DNA of 64,000 bases from Aradus depressus (GCA_963662175.1 OY759221.1:36516045-36580044), one strand, 5' to 3'; positions 45,908-57,301 are shown, counted from the first letter of the stretch. Notes: generated by a model not told the origin, from the letters alone. Numbers and translations: made by a program.

Positions 45908-47025
45908 TCACCATCAATGTACTTCCCAGCACGAATTAATAAACTAATTTTTAGCCCTTTCTCTTAACACTCCGACCGTTTTGGCTATAAATCAATAGTT
46001 TGGAATTCTGAATCCTCGTACTAAATTTCGTATGGATGTATTTTTTCTCTCGGGAGTTATTAGTATTCGTGAATTGAGCTCCCTTCTCTCATTCCCCATC
46101 TCCGCCCGGTTTCTCTGAAATTTAATAGGTGTCGTCTTTATGGTGTTCAATACATTGGCAGTTATTATTGTCGTCTTTATGGTGTATTCAATACATTGGC
46201 AGTTATTAGTGTTTTTCGATTGAGCCCCCTCCCTTCAGCTGATATCGTTAAAATTTGACAGATTATGTCCTCATTGGGTTTTGACTTTAAATATGAAATT
46301 TCATGTCGATACATTCAATACATCGGCAGTTATTGGAGTTTTTGAGTTGAGCCTCCTCTCATCCTCCTCTCCCTTCTGCCGATTCTAATGAAAATTAAAA
46401 AGTGTCATCCTTATTAGATTTCGAATTCACATATGAAATTTTGTGTCGATACATTCATTACAACAGCAGTTATCAGAGTATTCCATATAAGCCTCCCCTC
46501 TAATCCTCCCCTTCTCTTTGGTCGATTTGGCTGAAAAACAATTCGTATTGTCGTTAGAAGGTTCTGGGTTCACATATAAAATGTTGTGTCGATACATTCA
46601 TTCTATCGGGAGTTTTGGTGTTCACAGACAAAGAAAAATCGAGATTTTTGTTTCATATTCTAAGAATATAGAGGTCAGAAAAGATGAAATTCCGTTGAAA
46701 ACTCCGCTTCGATTTTTTGAATGTCGAGTTGATACATTCATTACATCGGCAGTTATTACTGTTTTTGAGTAATCCCCATCTTCCAGTTGGCCGATTTCGG
46801 TGAAAATCAACAGATCTCATCCTTATGGGCCTCTGGATACACATATAAAACTTTTGTTCGATAAATTCATTCTATTGAGAGTTATTGTATTCACCGACTG
46901 GAAATATTTGTTTGCATTTTTGGATCAGGAGGCGGGAAAAGACGAAACTCTGGGGATGACTTAGTATTGAATTTCTGACATATTACATAACTTCCCTAAT
47001 ACTTCTAATAACTGGGGAAGCAAAA
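45908..47025 (+). repeat. HTE copy, longest array, downstream of phm
   Basis: Starts CACCATCAATGTACTTCCC, has roughly seven monomers (CATTACATCGGCAGTTATTA and variants), and ends at the hairpin side (ACATAACTTCCCTAATAC, GGGGAAGC). Confidence 0.85.
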
Positions 47026-47355
47026 AGAGTGCAGACATGCGCCAAGGAAGGGTTCGTCTGCTTATTTTCTAAAAAGGACAGCCGTTTAGAAAGTACAAGG
47101 GAAGAGCCATGAGGATCACCATATAATTTTTCACCGTTTTCCTTTCTCTGGTTCTATTGGAAAAATAATTGATTATCTAATAATAATGATAATAATCTTC
47201 ATTTCCGTTAGACAATAACATGGTAATACGATACGTCATAAGAATGTACACATTAAGATAGCATATAAATTAGATGCATAAACAGGTATTAACTCTTAGA
47301 GCCGGACACTCATGTGATTAGTAAAAATAATACTATAGAAAAAAAAAAAAAATTG
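47026..47355. other. No gene; diverged copy of the 9810 repeat block
   Basis: 47190-47260 shares TGGTAATACGATACGTCATA with 57982-58001 and resembles 9810-9850. Confidence 0.45.
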
Positions 47356-47361
47356 AATGAG

Positions 47362-47697
47362 AGGGCGCTGGTAGCTCAGTGGTATGCGTGCTTGCCTTCT
47401 GAGCTCAAGATCGCGGGTTCTAAAACCAGCCAAGTCCCTTAGTTTATTTTATCTGGGAGGTAAAATATACTTGACCATGCCATCCTTCGAATGGGACGTG
47501 AAGCGATGGTCCGGGGCCTGTACGATGTCAGGTACTCATGAAAGAACTCTACCCTAGATAAATAAAAATTTAGGGAACACAAAATTTAGGACTCTCATAG
47601 TAGAGTCAGGCTCATTTCCACCATAGTGACGAAAGAGTGCTCTGGTAGTAGGCGATATGACCTAGTAGTTAAAGCTCAGGCATGAGTCATAATAACT
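47362..47697 (+). mobile_element. SINE, near full length
   Basis: GGTAGCTCAGTGGTATGCG, then GCGGGTTCTAAAACC (B box with two changes), core and tail to GGCATGAGTCATAATAAC. Confidence 0.9.
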
Positions 47698-47699
47698 AA

Positions 47700-48620
47700 C
47701 TAAAATTAAATGATTAAATAAATACGAAAGTATATGAGTGCAAACATAAATAGTATAATAATACTAATAAATACGGTAAATACAGTTTTTAATTTAATAA
47801 AAATAATTACGTTGGACGCCCTTGAAAACTCCGATAGAGTGGGAAGAAAAGAGCTATACTTTTTTATCTACTCTAAGACAATGGACTTGTTTCTTTAATG
47901 TATTCAACTTATATTTAAGCCCTATGTGAGTTATCATTCAACATTCTTCTAAAGGTCTCGATTGATCGATTATCTGTACATCCCAGTGGCATAGGAATAG
48001 TAGGCAGCCATATGACCACACATTGATATTCTAAAATTGATCCTCATGGTTTCTGCCTCATACATTTCTTTAATTTTTTTGATTCCTTTTGGTATGAAAA
48101 AATGTTCAGTGCCCTGAATATATTCCTGATAATCAGATTTATTTAGTAAAAATAAGATTTATTGTCATATACGTATTTTTGTATGAATTTCTACAAATGC
48201 TTATATGTTAACCTACGTAATATCAATAAATAACATCAGATAAACAATTTTTTTTATAATTTTATACAGATGTTTATTATACCTTCCAACAATACATTTC
48301 TTTTTATGTATGAATTATATTGATACAAATAAAATGTATTAATTGGATTGATAATCAATGATAATCATATCCGAGATTCGCTCATAGCCATATTGGTTTA
48401 AGGACAAAGCAATTAGAGGAAACACATAAAGTTAACGATAACCAGACAGGGAATTTTGCGTCGTAAAATTAGGATTAGAAACATTACATGATGTATATAA
48501 GATTGTAAAATAAAACTGAAATATATTTGTAATAATTTTGTAAAAAATCAAGATTCGGATTGTTATTATAACTAGAGAAAATAATATAACTACCATTATA
48601 TGTTACATTACATATATAAT
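47700..48620. other. No feature recognised
   Basis: AT-rich; no coding or repeat signal identified. Confidence 0.35.
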
Positions 48621-48621
48621 T

Positions 48622-48910
48622 ATGGGCGCCGGTAGCTCTGAGGTACCGTGCTTGCTTACTGGATTCAACATCGCGGGTTTGGAATTCGGCCGAGGCCATT
48701 AGGTTTTTTATCTGAGTGGTGAAAAAACCTTGAACACGCCGTCCTTCGGTTGGGACGTAAAGCGATGTTCCCAAGCCTTTGACGATGTGAGTAAAATCCT
48801 AGGTAAAAAGTTGGGATAGGCAAAATTAAGTCGGGCTCGTATCCACCAGAGCAACGAAAAAGGCCGATATGGCCTCGTAGTTAATAATTACGAGCAGAGT
48901 CACAATAACT
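48622..48910 (+). mobile_element. SINE, diverged
   Basis: GGCGCCGGTAGCTCTGAGGT, GCGGGTTTGGAATTCGG (decayed B box), and a shortened core and tail to AGAGTCACAATAAC. Confidence 0.75.
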
Positions 48911-48974
48911 AATATAATTATTTTTTCAATAATGAATTTTAATTTACATAAGATTTTCAGTTTTATAACAGGAT

Positions 48975-49400
48975 GTCTTGAGTTAGATGAGTCTTCAGGT
49001 GATGGCCTATCTTGAAAGTTTCTATTCCTTTTACGTTTTGATGAAATGTTCCATATTTTGTTTTTATGAAGTCATGTATAGGTTCTACTTTCAGGTCCCC
49101 ATGTATTTGATTGTGCCAAAGTGTATTTATCGTCTTCCTGAGTACCTTCTTCTGGAATACTTGTATTATTTGTATTTGTGTCTTTCCACCCTTGTGAGGC
49201 GTATATCAGGAGTGGTCCTCATTTGTACAGTAAGATGAACTCTTTGGTTCCTCTTTCGGTTCATTTAGAGGGAACAACTGATTGTATCGGTGTAGGCTTC
49301 TGTTAGTTTGTTGTTAGTATGCAAATTCAAAGTTAGTCGTCTGTCCATGCTTACGCCTAAATAGTTTACCGCGCCATCTTTCTCGATCCACGGTTACTCT
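48975..49400 (-). pseudogene. Jockey-like LINE fragment
   Basis: On the minus strand: VNYLGVSMDRRLTLNLHTNN, then, across frame breaks, NTLWHNQIHGDLKVEPIHDF. These are the post-catalytic RT region and C-terminal part of a Jockey-type ORF2. Degenerate. Confidence 0.7.
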
Positions 49401-49434
49401 TCGTCCTTGAAGGTAATGTTAGGAGGGGTCCTCA

Positions 49435-49735
49435 GGGAGGGGTGGTTGGTAGATTCAGAGAGGGGTGGTTGGTAAACTCAGAGAGGTGGTTGGTAGCCTC
49501 AGACAGGAGTGGGTTGGTAGCCTCAGAGAGGAGTGAGTTGGGAGCCTCAGGGAGGGGTGGTTGGTAGCCTCAGAAAGGGGTGTTTGGTAGCCTCAGGGAG
49601 GGGTGGTTGGGAGTGTCAGAGAGGGGTGGTTGGCAGCCTCAGAAAGGGGTGGTTGGTAGATTCAGAGAGGGGTGGTTGGTAAACTCAGAGAGATGGTTGG
49701 TAGCCTCAGAGAGGAGTGGGTTGGTAGCCTCAGAG
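49435..49735. repeat. Minisatellite, about 23-29 bp unit
   Basis: About a dozen variants of GAGAGGGGTGGTTGGTAGCC, G-rich on the + strand; some units lost bases. Confidence 0.9.
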
Positions 49736-50379
49736 TAAAAATTTGGACAAAAGAGTTATTGTAACTATATCGCTGCATTACTAGTTGACGGAATGAAGTT
49801 TTGTATTGTGTATATTTATTTTATGCCACAATTATGTATACATGAAAATTCTGGGCTGACATATATATGCTACCGATAATGCTGAAATTATTCAATGCGA
49901 AACCCGAAACTCTTTAACGACCGCGTTTCTTAATATATTATGAATCTTACTCGGGGAATCTGTATTGCTTCACTAAATGGACCAATTATTATTAACATTT
50001 TATCTTTTTCGGATGCATGATAAGATAATAACAAATTATATATCTTACACAGCTGAAGTGCAAAGCAGTACAGATTCTACTGTCGTTTATATAATGAATC
50101 ATTGGTCCATTTCTCAAAACTCCAGTAGTGAGTTCTTTTAATGGTCGCGGTCATTTGGGTTTGGGGTTTTGCCAATCACTTGGCGAATTGCCTGTATTCG
50201 GCTTTCAAAAAAAAAATAAGTTATAAAATAAAAAAAAAAAATGATTACATTAAAAAAAAAAAATACATGAAAGGATTGAGAGAGGAAAAATCAGTACCAG
50301 TAGATCTCTGTGCCAAACTCTCTTTAACCTTCTTGGAAGATTGTTGTGTAAATTTGGATTTAAAATTTTATGAAATTTC

Positions 50380-50640
50380 ATATTGGTATGCAAATATATT
50401 TTTGTGTACAAACGTTGGAATTAGTGTTCGATGGTTGTGTCTATGGGTGGGATCTTCAAGACGCGATGTGAAGTCTTGTTGCTAACGTATTGTCTGCATT
50501 ATATGATTTGGATTGAAATGTCTGTTTTGTTTGGTGTTCGAAATCTTTGCTGTCCCGTATAATATAGGGCCGAGTGTGAGGGTGCCAAGTCAGCCTCCGT
50601 TTGTGAGTTTCAAAACTCGATTTTGGTGGTGTTGCTGTTG
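50380..50640 (-). pseudogene. LINE C-terminal fragment
   Basis: Minus-strand ILYGTAKISNTKQ and, in another frame, the DPTHRHNHRTLI piece shared with 23000-23030. Degenerate Jockey-like ORF2 end. Confidence 0.5.
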
Positions 50641-51584
50641 TGTGATTATTGCGATGCGAGGATCATTTTGAATAAGCAAAATTAATGTTTTGTTTTTTTT
50701 CTGGCAGAACCTTTATTACCATTGTTAAAAAAATTATCGTCTCCAGGAGCGAAAATAATAATTAACATACAAGGCGTGAGAGATAGGCAATTCTTCAAGA
50801 CTGGTAGGTCTTGCGTTATTGCATAAGACCCATCAGGAGGGTTACAGTTTGTGTGTATAACTAATTATACATATCCACTATGAATGGACAGTATCTTAAA
50901 ATGTTGATTTCACATTTACCCCCCATTGTATCGCCCAGTCAGCATAATATACATATTTCTGTATTTAATGTCCATACATTCCCCAAATAAAGCAGAAACT
51001 AGTATAGCAGCCACCTGTCACTCAGTAGATTGAAATTATTTTAAATTGCAGCAACTACAGCTTTGCTACACTTTGAAAGAAATTATTGACAATAATTTTT
51101 CTTCCCTCCTACCCCTTAAAATCACTTCTTACTCTGGGGTTACGAGTGTCTGATAAACTCACTAGCCATACAAGAATAGATTACCATATGTGTAGTTTGT
51201 AATGTTTGTAAGTAATTTGTAAGTAAGGTTTGTTAGTTCCCCATACTAAGGAAAAAAAACATTTTCTACTGAGAATAAGGTTTTTCAGACCCAATTTTGT
51301 ATAGTAGTTAATATAACAACAAGCCATGATTATAACAAATAGAAGAAGGAATTATTATTTCTATCGACCATTTAATTTATTCCCATTTGATTCAGGACAG
51401 TTGCGAGAGATTGACAAAAAATAAAATAAATCAATAAACGTAGATTAAAATCACTTGGAACACCTCCATTCTGGTCTCCTAACGAGGGAGCCCATTTCGG
51501 ATGGCCTCCAATCTTCAAAACAGGTTTTATGCACTCAAACATTGGAGTTGGTCAAAAAAAAGTTATGAAAAGTCGTAGGAGAAC
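50641..51584. other. No feature recognised
   Basis: AT-rich; nothing identified. Confidence 0.3.
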
Positions 51585-51915
51585 CACCGGCAATGTTATT
51601 CTCCAGCTTGAATCATTTATATTTTACTGTTTTTGCTCTCCCTCTAAACTTTCCACTTCGGTTGATTTGGCTGAAAATCAATAGGTTTCTTAATCTGGTA
51701 ATCCTGACGCCACATCGAAAATTTCGATTTAGATTTTACCCGTTTAGATTTTTTAGTATTTTGATGTTATCTGCCTCTAGTTCTCCCATTCTCTTTGCGC
51801 AGATATGAGATGGTGTCTTATATATGAATATATTCCACATGGGGTTCAAAAACATATATATTTCGATTATTGGATTTGGAAAATCGGATAACAGAATAGC
51901 GGTGAAAACTCGACT
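51585..51915 (+). repeat. HTE copy, truncated
   Basis: CACCGGCAATGTTATTCTCC start, one decayed monomer, then the body end GGATTTGGAAAATCGGAT. Confidence 0.6.
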
Positions 51916-52508
51916 ATTTGAGGATTTGAACTATGGCTTCCATATTCAAAAGCGAGCGCCTTAACAACTGACCTATGCGGAAGTTTAATAATGTGCTGAG
52001 TTAGCAACTTGTCACTTTTTGCAGGATACATATAAGAGAAGACAGCGACCCGACTAGGATGGGATGAGATCTCAGGGTGTCAAATGTCCATGAGCCAGCA
52101 GGGAAGAATGTAAGTACACAATTACAGGGTTCAAGTAAGTTCAAAGTGGAACGTAACAGGAAGAAGGAAGGGGTACCTTTCAAGATATAATCTAAATACT
52201 ACAAGTTGGTTCATTTGCCAAGATAGGCACGAGTAGCCTTGTATGTTACCAACCGGTCCAAATGTCAGACAATGTTGTGGGTCAATATCCTCTAAGTAAG
52301 TTATATTACAGTCACATGGTCATCGTCGGCACGAGTCCGCTCTTACACAGAGCAACCCAACATTTATATACCAATGTTGGGTTCCTCTGTGATTTTTTTA
52401 ATTTTATACCGCCTCTTACTCTAATTGAGCACTATTTTAGTGGAGCCATTCTTCTTATTTTTACTTCTTTAGCTGTAGATAGCACAGAGGAAGTTAACTT
52501 TAAAAATA
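51916..52508. other. No feature recognised
   Basis: Mixed composition with short frames only. Confidence 0.3.
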
Positions 52509-52639
52509 TGATTTTTTTTTTTTTAATTCTTTATTTTGATTATTTACAATTTGTATAAACCATGACTAAATTTGATGAATGACAAAACACTAAAATATAC
52601 ATTAAAAGAAAGAGAGAGAAAAAAAAATATATATATACA

Positions 52640-52874
52640 TGTAAGATGTTTTTTTCAACGTGATTTTATTCTGTAATAAAAGTACAAACAAACAATATTA
52701 AGATACAATATTTAAACACAGTAAACATACATTGATATATGTAGGATGTTTACCTGTAATAAAAGAATTAAATTTCACGTTTCTTCAACGTAGTAGAAAA
52801 CGAAATACAATAATCAATTAGAACACAACCTATAACAATGCTGTAGGGTTCCAGCTGTGAGGCCAGCCTTTACA
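52640..52874 (-). repeat. 3' LTR of the Ty3 element
   Basis: 235 bases, on the minus strand starting TGTAAAGGCTGGCC and ending CATCTTACA. Confidence 0.95.
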
Positions 52875-53331
52875 CCTCCCCCCCTGAAGACGCTTCGCGC
52901 GGGGTAAAGGGAAACAGCTTACTGGAGTGGAAGAAATTGGAAACCCTCTTTTTTTTTTCACAAGATACTTCATAAAAGGACTGTGAAATCCGTCTGATAA
53001 TGGGAAAAGGCCCAATTCGAACTGGGTCCAACTTAGTACGATTCAATTTACTACTGTTTTGCTGTTATCTGGAAGAGGTGAGATCGTAGGTTTCGTACCA
53101 AGTAGTAGATATGATGGAGCAAACTGTGTGGAACTATGAGTTGTATCGTTGTACTCGGCGACACATTCCTGTGCAAGGGTTGACCAGGCTCTTCGATTAG
53201 CATTGTTTATTTTACATCGGAGGCGATTTACCAATGTCTGATTTAAGCGTTCATTGAGTCCATTAGATTCAGGGTGATCAACGCAAGTAAATACGATATG
53301 TATTCCTGCTTTGTCTAAATAGGTTTTTAAA
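52865..53331 (-). pseudogene. Ty3 integrase C-terminal part, out of frame
   Basis: Continues pol in a shifted frame with HPESNGLNERL (the third catalytic acidic residue) down to a stop at about 53043. A second shift near 53050 leads to KLDPVRIGPFPIIRR and a tail reaching the polypurine tract. Two breaks mean that this copy cannot make intact integrase. Confidence 0.8.
52875..52885 (-). promoter_or_regulatory. Polypurine tract
   Basis: AGGGGGGGAGG on the minus strand, touching the 3' LTR: the usual primer position for plus-strand synthesis in LTR elements. Confidence 0.85.
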
Positions 53332-55860
53332 TCAATAGGTAGAATTGATACCAGTATATTGATCAGCTAAGAGTATCGAAATATTATTCTGTTTTGCAAT
53401 CGGAGAAAGTAAATTTATGAAGTCTTGGGCATTTTGACCCTTTGTGGTGGAAATCCACGCATATCTGGTGAAATGATCTACCAAGATATGCATAAATCGT
53501 TTGGGAGAACGGTTCCCCGCAAATCCTCCTACACTATCTAGGGACATGATTTGAAAAGGCTCTGTAGCAGGACCCATTTGTGAGAGGAGGCCGATAGCAC
53601 GACTACGACGAACCTTGTTTTCAATACATATCTTACAAGTCTTACAGAAGGCATGTATAGCTTGGTTGAGACCCTTGAAGTAATAATGTGGTCTGATCGT
53701 AGCGATCATATGTGCTGGACCGATATGACCATAATGGTGATGCACAAGTTCAATTATTTCTTGTCCTAAGGTCGGAGAAACAAAAATCCTTGACTTTTCT
53801 TTTAATTTCTTAAGCATTATTCCTTGTTTAAATTCTATATTTTTAGCCGTTTTCAAATCAGAAAGATGTTCAGCTTGGTCCTCTAATATAGTAGGTAGAT
53901 CTATTAAGTTTACAACCTGGATCGCATCTTCATTCTCGAAATATTCAAGGACCGGATTTCTGGACAATAGGTCCGCGAGAATATTTTCTTTGCCTTTTTT
54001 ATATATAATATTGAAGTCGAATTGTGATAAATAAAGAATTAAGTCTCCAAGGATTTCATCAGTTCTGGCTTTTGTCCTTAAATTTTCCAAAGGTTTGTGA
54101 TCACTGCAGACAGTAAAATGACGCCCAATTAAGTAATATTGCCAAAACTTTATTGCATCCTTAATGGCCTTGCATTCCAAGTGAATAACGTCCAATCGTT
54201 TTTCTTTATTCGAAAGCTTTCGCGAGTAATAGGCTACAGGATGTAGGATTCCGTCTTCTTGTGGTTGTTTCAGCGTGGCACCGATACCTTTGTAGCTGGC
54301 ATCTGTCTCTATGAAGACGGGCTTCTCAATATCATAAATGGCTAGAATGGGTGTGGAGCACAGATAATCCTTGATCATATTGAAGGTCCGTTCACAATCA
54401 TCAGACCATTTAAATCTGACATCTTTCCGCAATAGCCGATGTAGTGGTTCCAGTTTCTGAGTACTATTTTCAATATACTTCAAATAAAAGTTTATAGAAC
54501 CCAGAATACTACGCACACCAGTCTTATCAGAAGGCCGTTGAAGGTTTTGGATCGAGAACAAATTCCCTTGTGCTGGCGAAACCTTATTCTTTGAAATGAC
54601 ATGCCCCAGATACTTTACTGATTTCGCTGCGAACAAACATTTGACAAGTTTCAATTTAAAACCTTCAGCGTCAATAACGTGTAAGAATTTTTCAATATGT
54701 TGAAGATGATCTTCCCAAGTTCGGGGGAAAATCAAAATATCATCTATGTAGTTAATGCAAAATTCATCTAAATTATTTCGTCGGATAATATTTGATAATA
54801 TTCTTTGGAATATTGCTGGTGAATTCTTAAGACCAAAGGGAAGAACCCGGAACATAAACTTTCCATATTTTGTGACAAAAGAAGTCTTTTCCTGATCTTG
54901 CAATTTCAGTGTGATACACCAGAACGCAGAGTTGATATCTAAAACTGAAAAATATTCACAATTCACTACTTTGTCGATCACATCTTGGATCGTAGGGAAT
55001 GGAAAACATTCTGGTACCACCAATTTGTTTAACTTTCTGAAGTCGATACATAAACGAGATCTTCTCCCATCATCTTTCTTGTATGCAAGGGTAACAGGAG
55101 AAGCAAATGGAGAATCAGATTCCTCAATAATTCCTGCTTGTAATAGTTTCTTGATTTGAGTCCTTATTTCTTCATCATCCGGGATCGAACATTTATATGG
55201 GCGAGAAGTGACATATTCGTCTCTAAGTAGTTTTATCTCTGCTTCTTTCGATCGCACTTTGCCAATATCGAATTTGTCTTTGGCAAACAAGTGCCTATAG
55301 TCTTCTATAAGTCGTAAAATCGTTCGTTTGTTATCATTATCATCAATATGCTGTAAGTCAGCTTCAAATTCGCATGTATTTAAATTTTCATTGAAATTTA
55401 ACTCAATATATTCATCAAAATCTTCAGTATCATTTGGAATCTGTATCTGATCATCATTTGATCGTTGAAAAAAAAATTTCTGATCACTATTGGATCGGTC
55501 TCCCTGTAGATCTATCAATTTGCCGCTATCCATGCGCTGGCAAATGCGTAAATTGTCATATTGAATCAACTTAAATTTCTTAATAGCATCGATACCGAGT
55601 AAAAGATCATAGGAGAAATTATCATTTTTGACAACGTAAGTTGTTAGGGAATCCGTAATGTTTCCAATACGAAGCATAATTGTAGCCCGGGCTGAAGTGA
55701 AATTAGGTCCGCTGATCGTTTTGAGTACACTCTTTTGTTCTATTAGTTTCAACTTTAGCAAATCAGCAATTCGTTGGTTAATTAATGTGACATTAGAGCC
55801 GCAATCATAAAGAGCTTTTAATTTGAAATTGTCGTTAATAATTACGGTTAATTTGATCAA
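53332..55860 (-). CDS. Ty3 pol: protease, reverse transcriptase, RNase H, integrase N-part
   Basis: 842 residues from the TTG at 55860; real synthesis probably starts by frameshift at 55893. In order: aspartic protease with D-C-G at 19-21 (Cys in place of the usual Ser/Thr); reverse transcriptase with LDINSAFW near 307 and catalytic YIDD at 371-374; RNase H with FIETDAS (Asp520) and SDHKPL (587); integrase zinc domain with HHHYGHIG near 707 and CKTC near 739; catalytic Asp775 and Asp833. It ends early at residue 842, just after the second catalytic Asp, through a one-base frame break; the next frame continues the integrase. This order (RT before integrase) is the Ty3/gypsy order. Confidence 0.93.
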   Translation of the reverse strand: MIKLTVIINDNFKLKALYDCGSNVTLINQRIADLLKLKLIEQKSVLKTISGPNFTSARATIMLRIGNITDSLTTYVVKNDNFSYDLLLGIDAIKKFKLIQYDNLRICQRMDSGKLIDLQGDRSNSDQKFFFQRSNDDQIQIPNDTEDFDEYIELNFNENLNTCEFEADLQHIDDNDNKRTILRLIEDYRHLFAKDKFDIGKVRSKEAEIKLLRDEYVTSRPYKCSIPDDEEIRTQIKKLLQAGIIEESDSPFASPVTLAYKKDDGRRSRLCIDFRKLNKLVVPECFPFPTIQDVIDKVVNCEYFSVLDINSAFWCITLKLQDQEKTSFVTKYGKFMFRVLPFGLKNSPAIFQRILSNIIRRNNLDEFCINYIDDILIFPRTWEDHLQHIEKFLHVIDAEGFKLKLVKCLFAAKSVKYLGHVISKNKVSPAQGNLFSIQNLQRPSDKTGVRSILGSINFYLKYIENSTQKLEPLHRLLRKDVRFKWSDDCERTFNMIKDYLCSTPILAIYDIEKPVFIETDASYKGIGATLKQPQEDGILHPVAYYSRKLSNKEKRLDVIHLECKAIKDAIKFWQYYLIGRHFTVCSDHKPLENLRTKARTDEILGDLILYLSQFDFNIIYKKGKENILADLLSRNPVLEYFENEDAIQVVNLIDLPTILEDQAEHLSDLKTAKNIEFKQGIMLKKLKEKSRIFVSPTLGQEIIELVHHHYGHIGPAHMIATIRPHYYFKGLNQAIHAFCKTCKICIENKVRRSRAIGLLSQMGPATEPFQIMSLDSVGGFAGNRSPKRFMHILVDHFTRYAWISTTKGQNAQDFINLLSPIAKQNNISILLADQYTGINSTY

Positions 55861-55883
55861 CGGATCTAATTCCGCCCGGCTGT

Positions 55884-57035
55884 CTAGTTTAAATCGTTGT
55901 TAGCAAGATCAATTTTCAGTACCTCAAAATCGTTAAGATTCGTAGAATGTCCAGACATAGTCGATTTTTGTTTTTCAGTTATGAAATGTTTGTTACGACA
56001 TTCAGCTATCGGATGGTAACGATTCGGAAAACCAAGGACCGCACAATTAGGACACGGTTGTCTCCGTTGAGGTTCAATTTTGTGATAAGAATTTGGAATG
56101 GATTTTTTTATAAACTTTGGACTTGCCGGTTTTTCTTTTTTTTTTCTAGCAAAAGCATCCTCCAATTTCCGTAGTTTTGCATATAGCTTATCTACCCTAG
56201 TTATCTCTTCTCTATCCAGCTCGTCTTGCGCTTCATTTGGCAAACCAAAAACTATCTGATTGATCCGGGATAGTTCAGTTCAGTTGGGTTCTACTTCGAG
56301 GCATAATTTCTCTTTTGTCAGCGCGTAATCAATTAAGGATCCCCCCAAATATTTGTAGCTGAAAGCTTTTTTAACAATAAACCAACCTTTATCAACAAAA
56401 ACGTTCAAAAAAGATTCCTTCCACATTTTCCAAGAAGCTGTTAGACCAATCTTCCTTAAATTAGTTTCATACCAGTCTTTTGCTGGGCCAACGACGAAGA
56501 AGCGTAGAGCCTGAATTTTAACACTATCCAAGTCAATCTGGAACCGGTGACATTCGTCTTCAAATCTGCCTAACCATGCCGCAGAATCATATTGTCTCTT
56601 CTCGAATTTGTCTAAAAAAAATGTATTCTCAATGTGTTGTAATTTTTTTTCGTCTTGAGTGGAATTAAGTTTTAACTGATGCTCTAAATTTCTAATTCTC
56701 TCTTCTAAGTCATTTTGTTGAGGTCCGGTAGTTCGAGTTTCCGGAATAGGAAGATATTCTTCCAATGGAAATTCCTGAAAACAAACATTCTCCGCCTCAT
56801 CAAAATATTCCTTTCGAATATCATCGTCAACCTTCACAGCTATTGTTCTATAACCATTTATATTTTTTATAACAGCCGTTGCATTTTCAATTGATTTTTT
56901 TCTTGATAACATCGTGTGAAACTTTAAACTCTTAAGTTCGTCTGGTAAAACATACCACAACTTCTTATCAATAGAAATACCTTGGATTACAAAGTCCTGG
57001 GATTTCTTCACAACTTGAAAATAAAGCTGAGCCAT
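55884..57035 (-). pseudogene. Ty3 gag, interrupted by one in-frame TGA
   Basis: Structural capsid/nucleocapsid protein of the element. The first 251 residues run from ATG at 57035 to TGA at 56282-56280. The same frame then stays open (PNEAQDELDREEI onward) to TAG at 55886-55884, so one nonsense codon separates two halves of a protein of about 383 residues. The C-terminal half is Lys-rich and holds a zinc-knuckle-like CPNC...H...C with spacing CX2CX9HX4C, wider than the usual CX2CX4HX4C. The nonsense codon lies in a local AACTG repeat. Read-through is possible but unproved. Confidence 0.85.
55887..55893 (-). promoter_or_regulatory. Probable -1 ribosomal frameshift site, T TTA AAC
   Basis: The heptamer is in the gag frame, immediately followed by the gag stop TAG. 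Slipping back one base enters the pol frame (TTT AAA CTA GAC), which is open from here on. The gag and pol frames overlap by only 16 bases. Confidence 0.75.
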
Positions 57036-57066
57036 CTTCTACCAGTTGAAATCTTGAAATTTAATT

Positions 57067-57301
57067 TGTAAGATGTTTTTTTCAACGTGATTTTATTCTG
57101 TAATAAAAGTACAAACAAACAATATTAAGATACAATATTTAAACACAGTAAACATACATTGATATATGTAGGATGTTTACCTGTAATAAAAGAATTAAAT
57201 TTCACGTTTCTTCAACGTAGTAGAAAACGAAATACAATAATCAATTAGAACACAACCTATAACAATGCTGTAGGGTTCCAGCTGTGAGGCCAGCCTTTAC
57301 A
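57067..57301 (-). repeat. 5' LTR of the Ty3 element
   Basis: Same 235 bases as the 3' LTR with no difference seen. It should hold the element's promoter; no TATA box is assigned. Confidence 0.95.

Larger units (their letters stand above)
52640..57301 (-). mobile_element. Full-length Ty3/gypsy LTR retrotransposon
   Basis: 4662 bases bounded by two 235-base LTRs (TG...CA ends) that I found identical on reading, with a TACA target duplication (52636-52639 and 57302-57305). A polypurine tract abuts the 3' LTR (52875-52885). Gag and pol read on the minus strand. No tRNA primer site was recognised next to the 5' LTR. Identical LTRs point to recent insertion, yet the coding region carries a stop and frame breaks. 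Confidence 0.93.

Noticed and set aside
50141..50485. 114-residue + strand frame
   Set aside because: Lys-rich through A-runs and largely opposite a degenerate LINE fragment; no domain.
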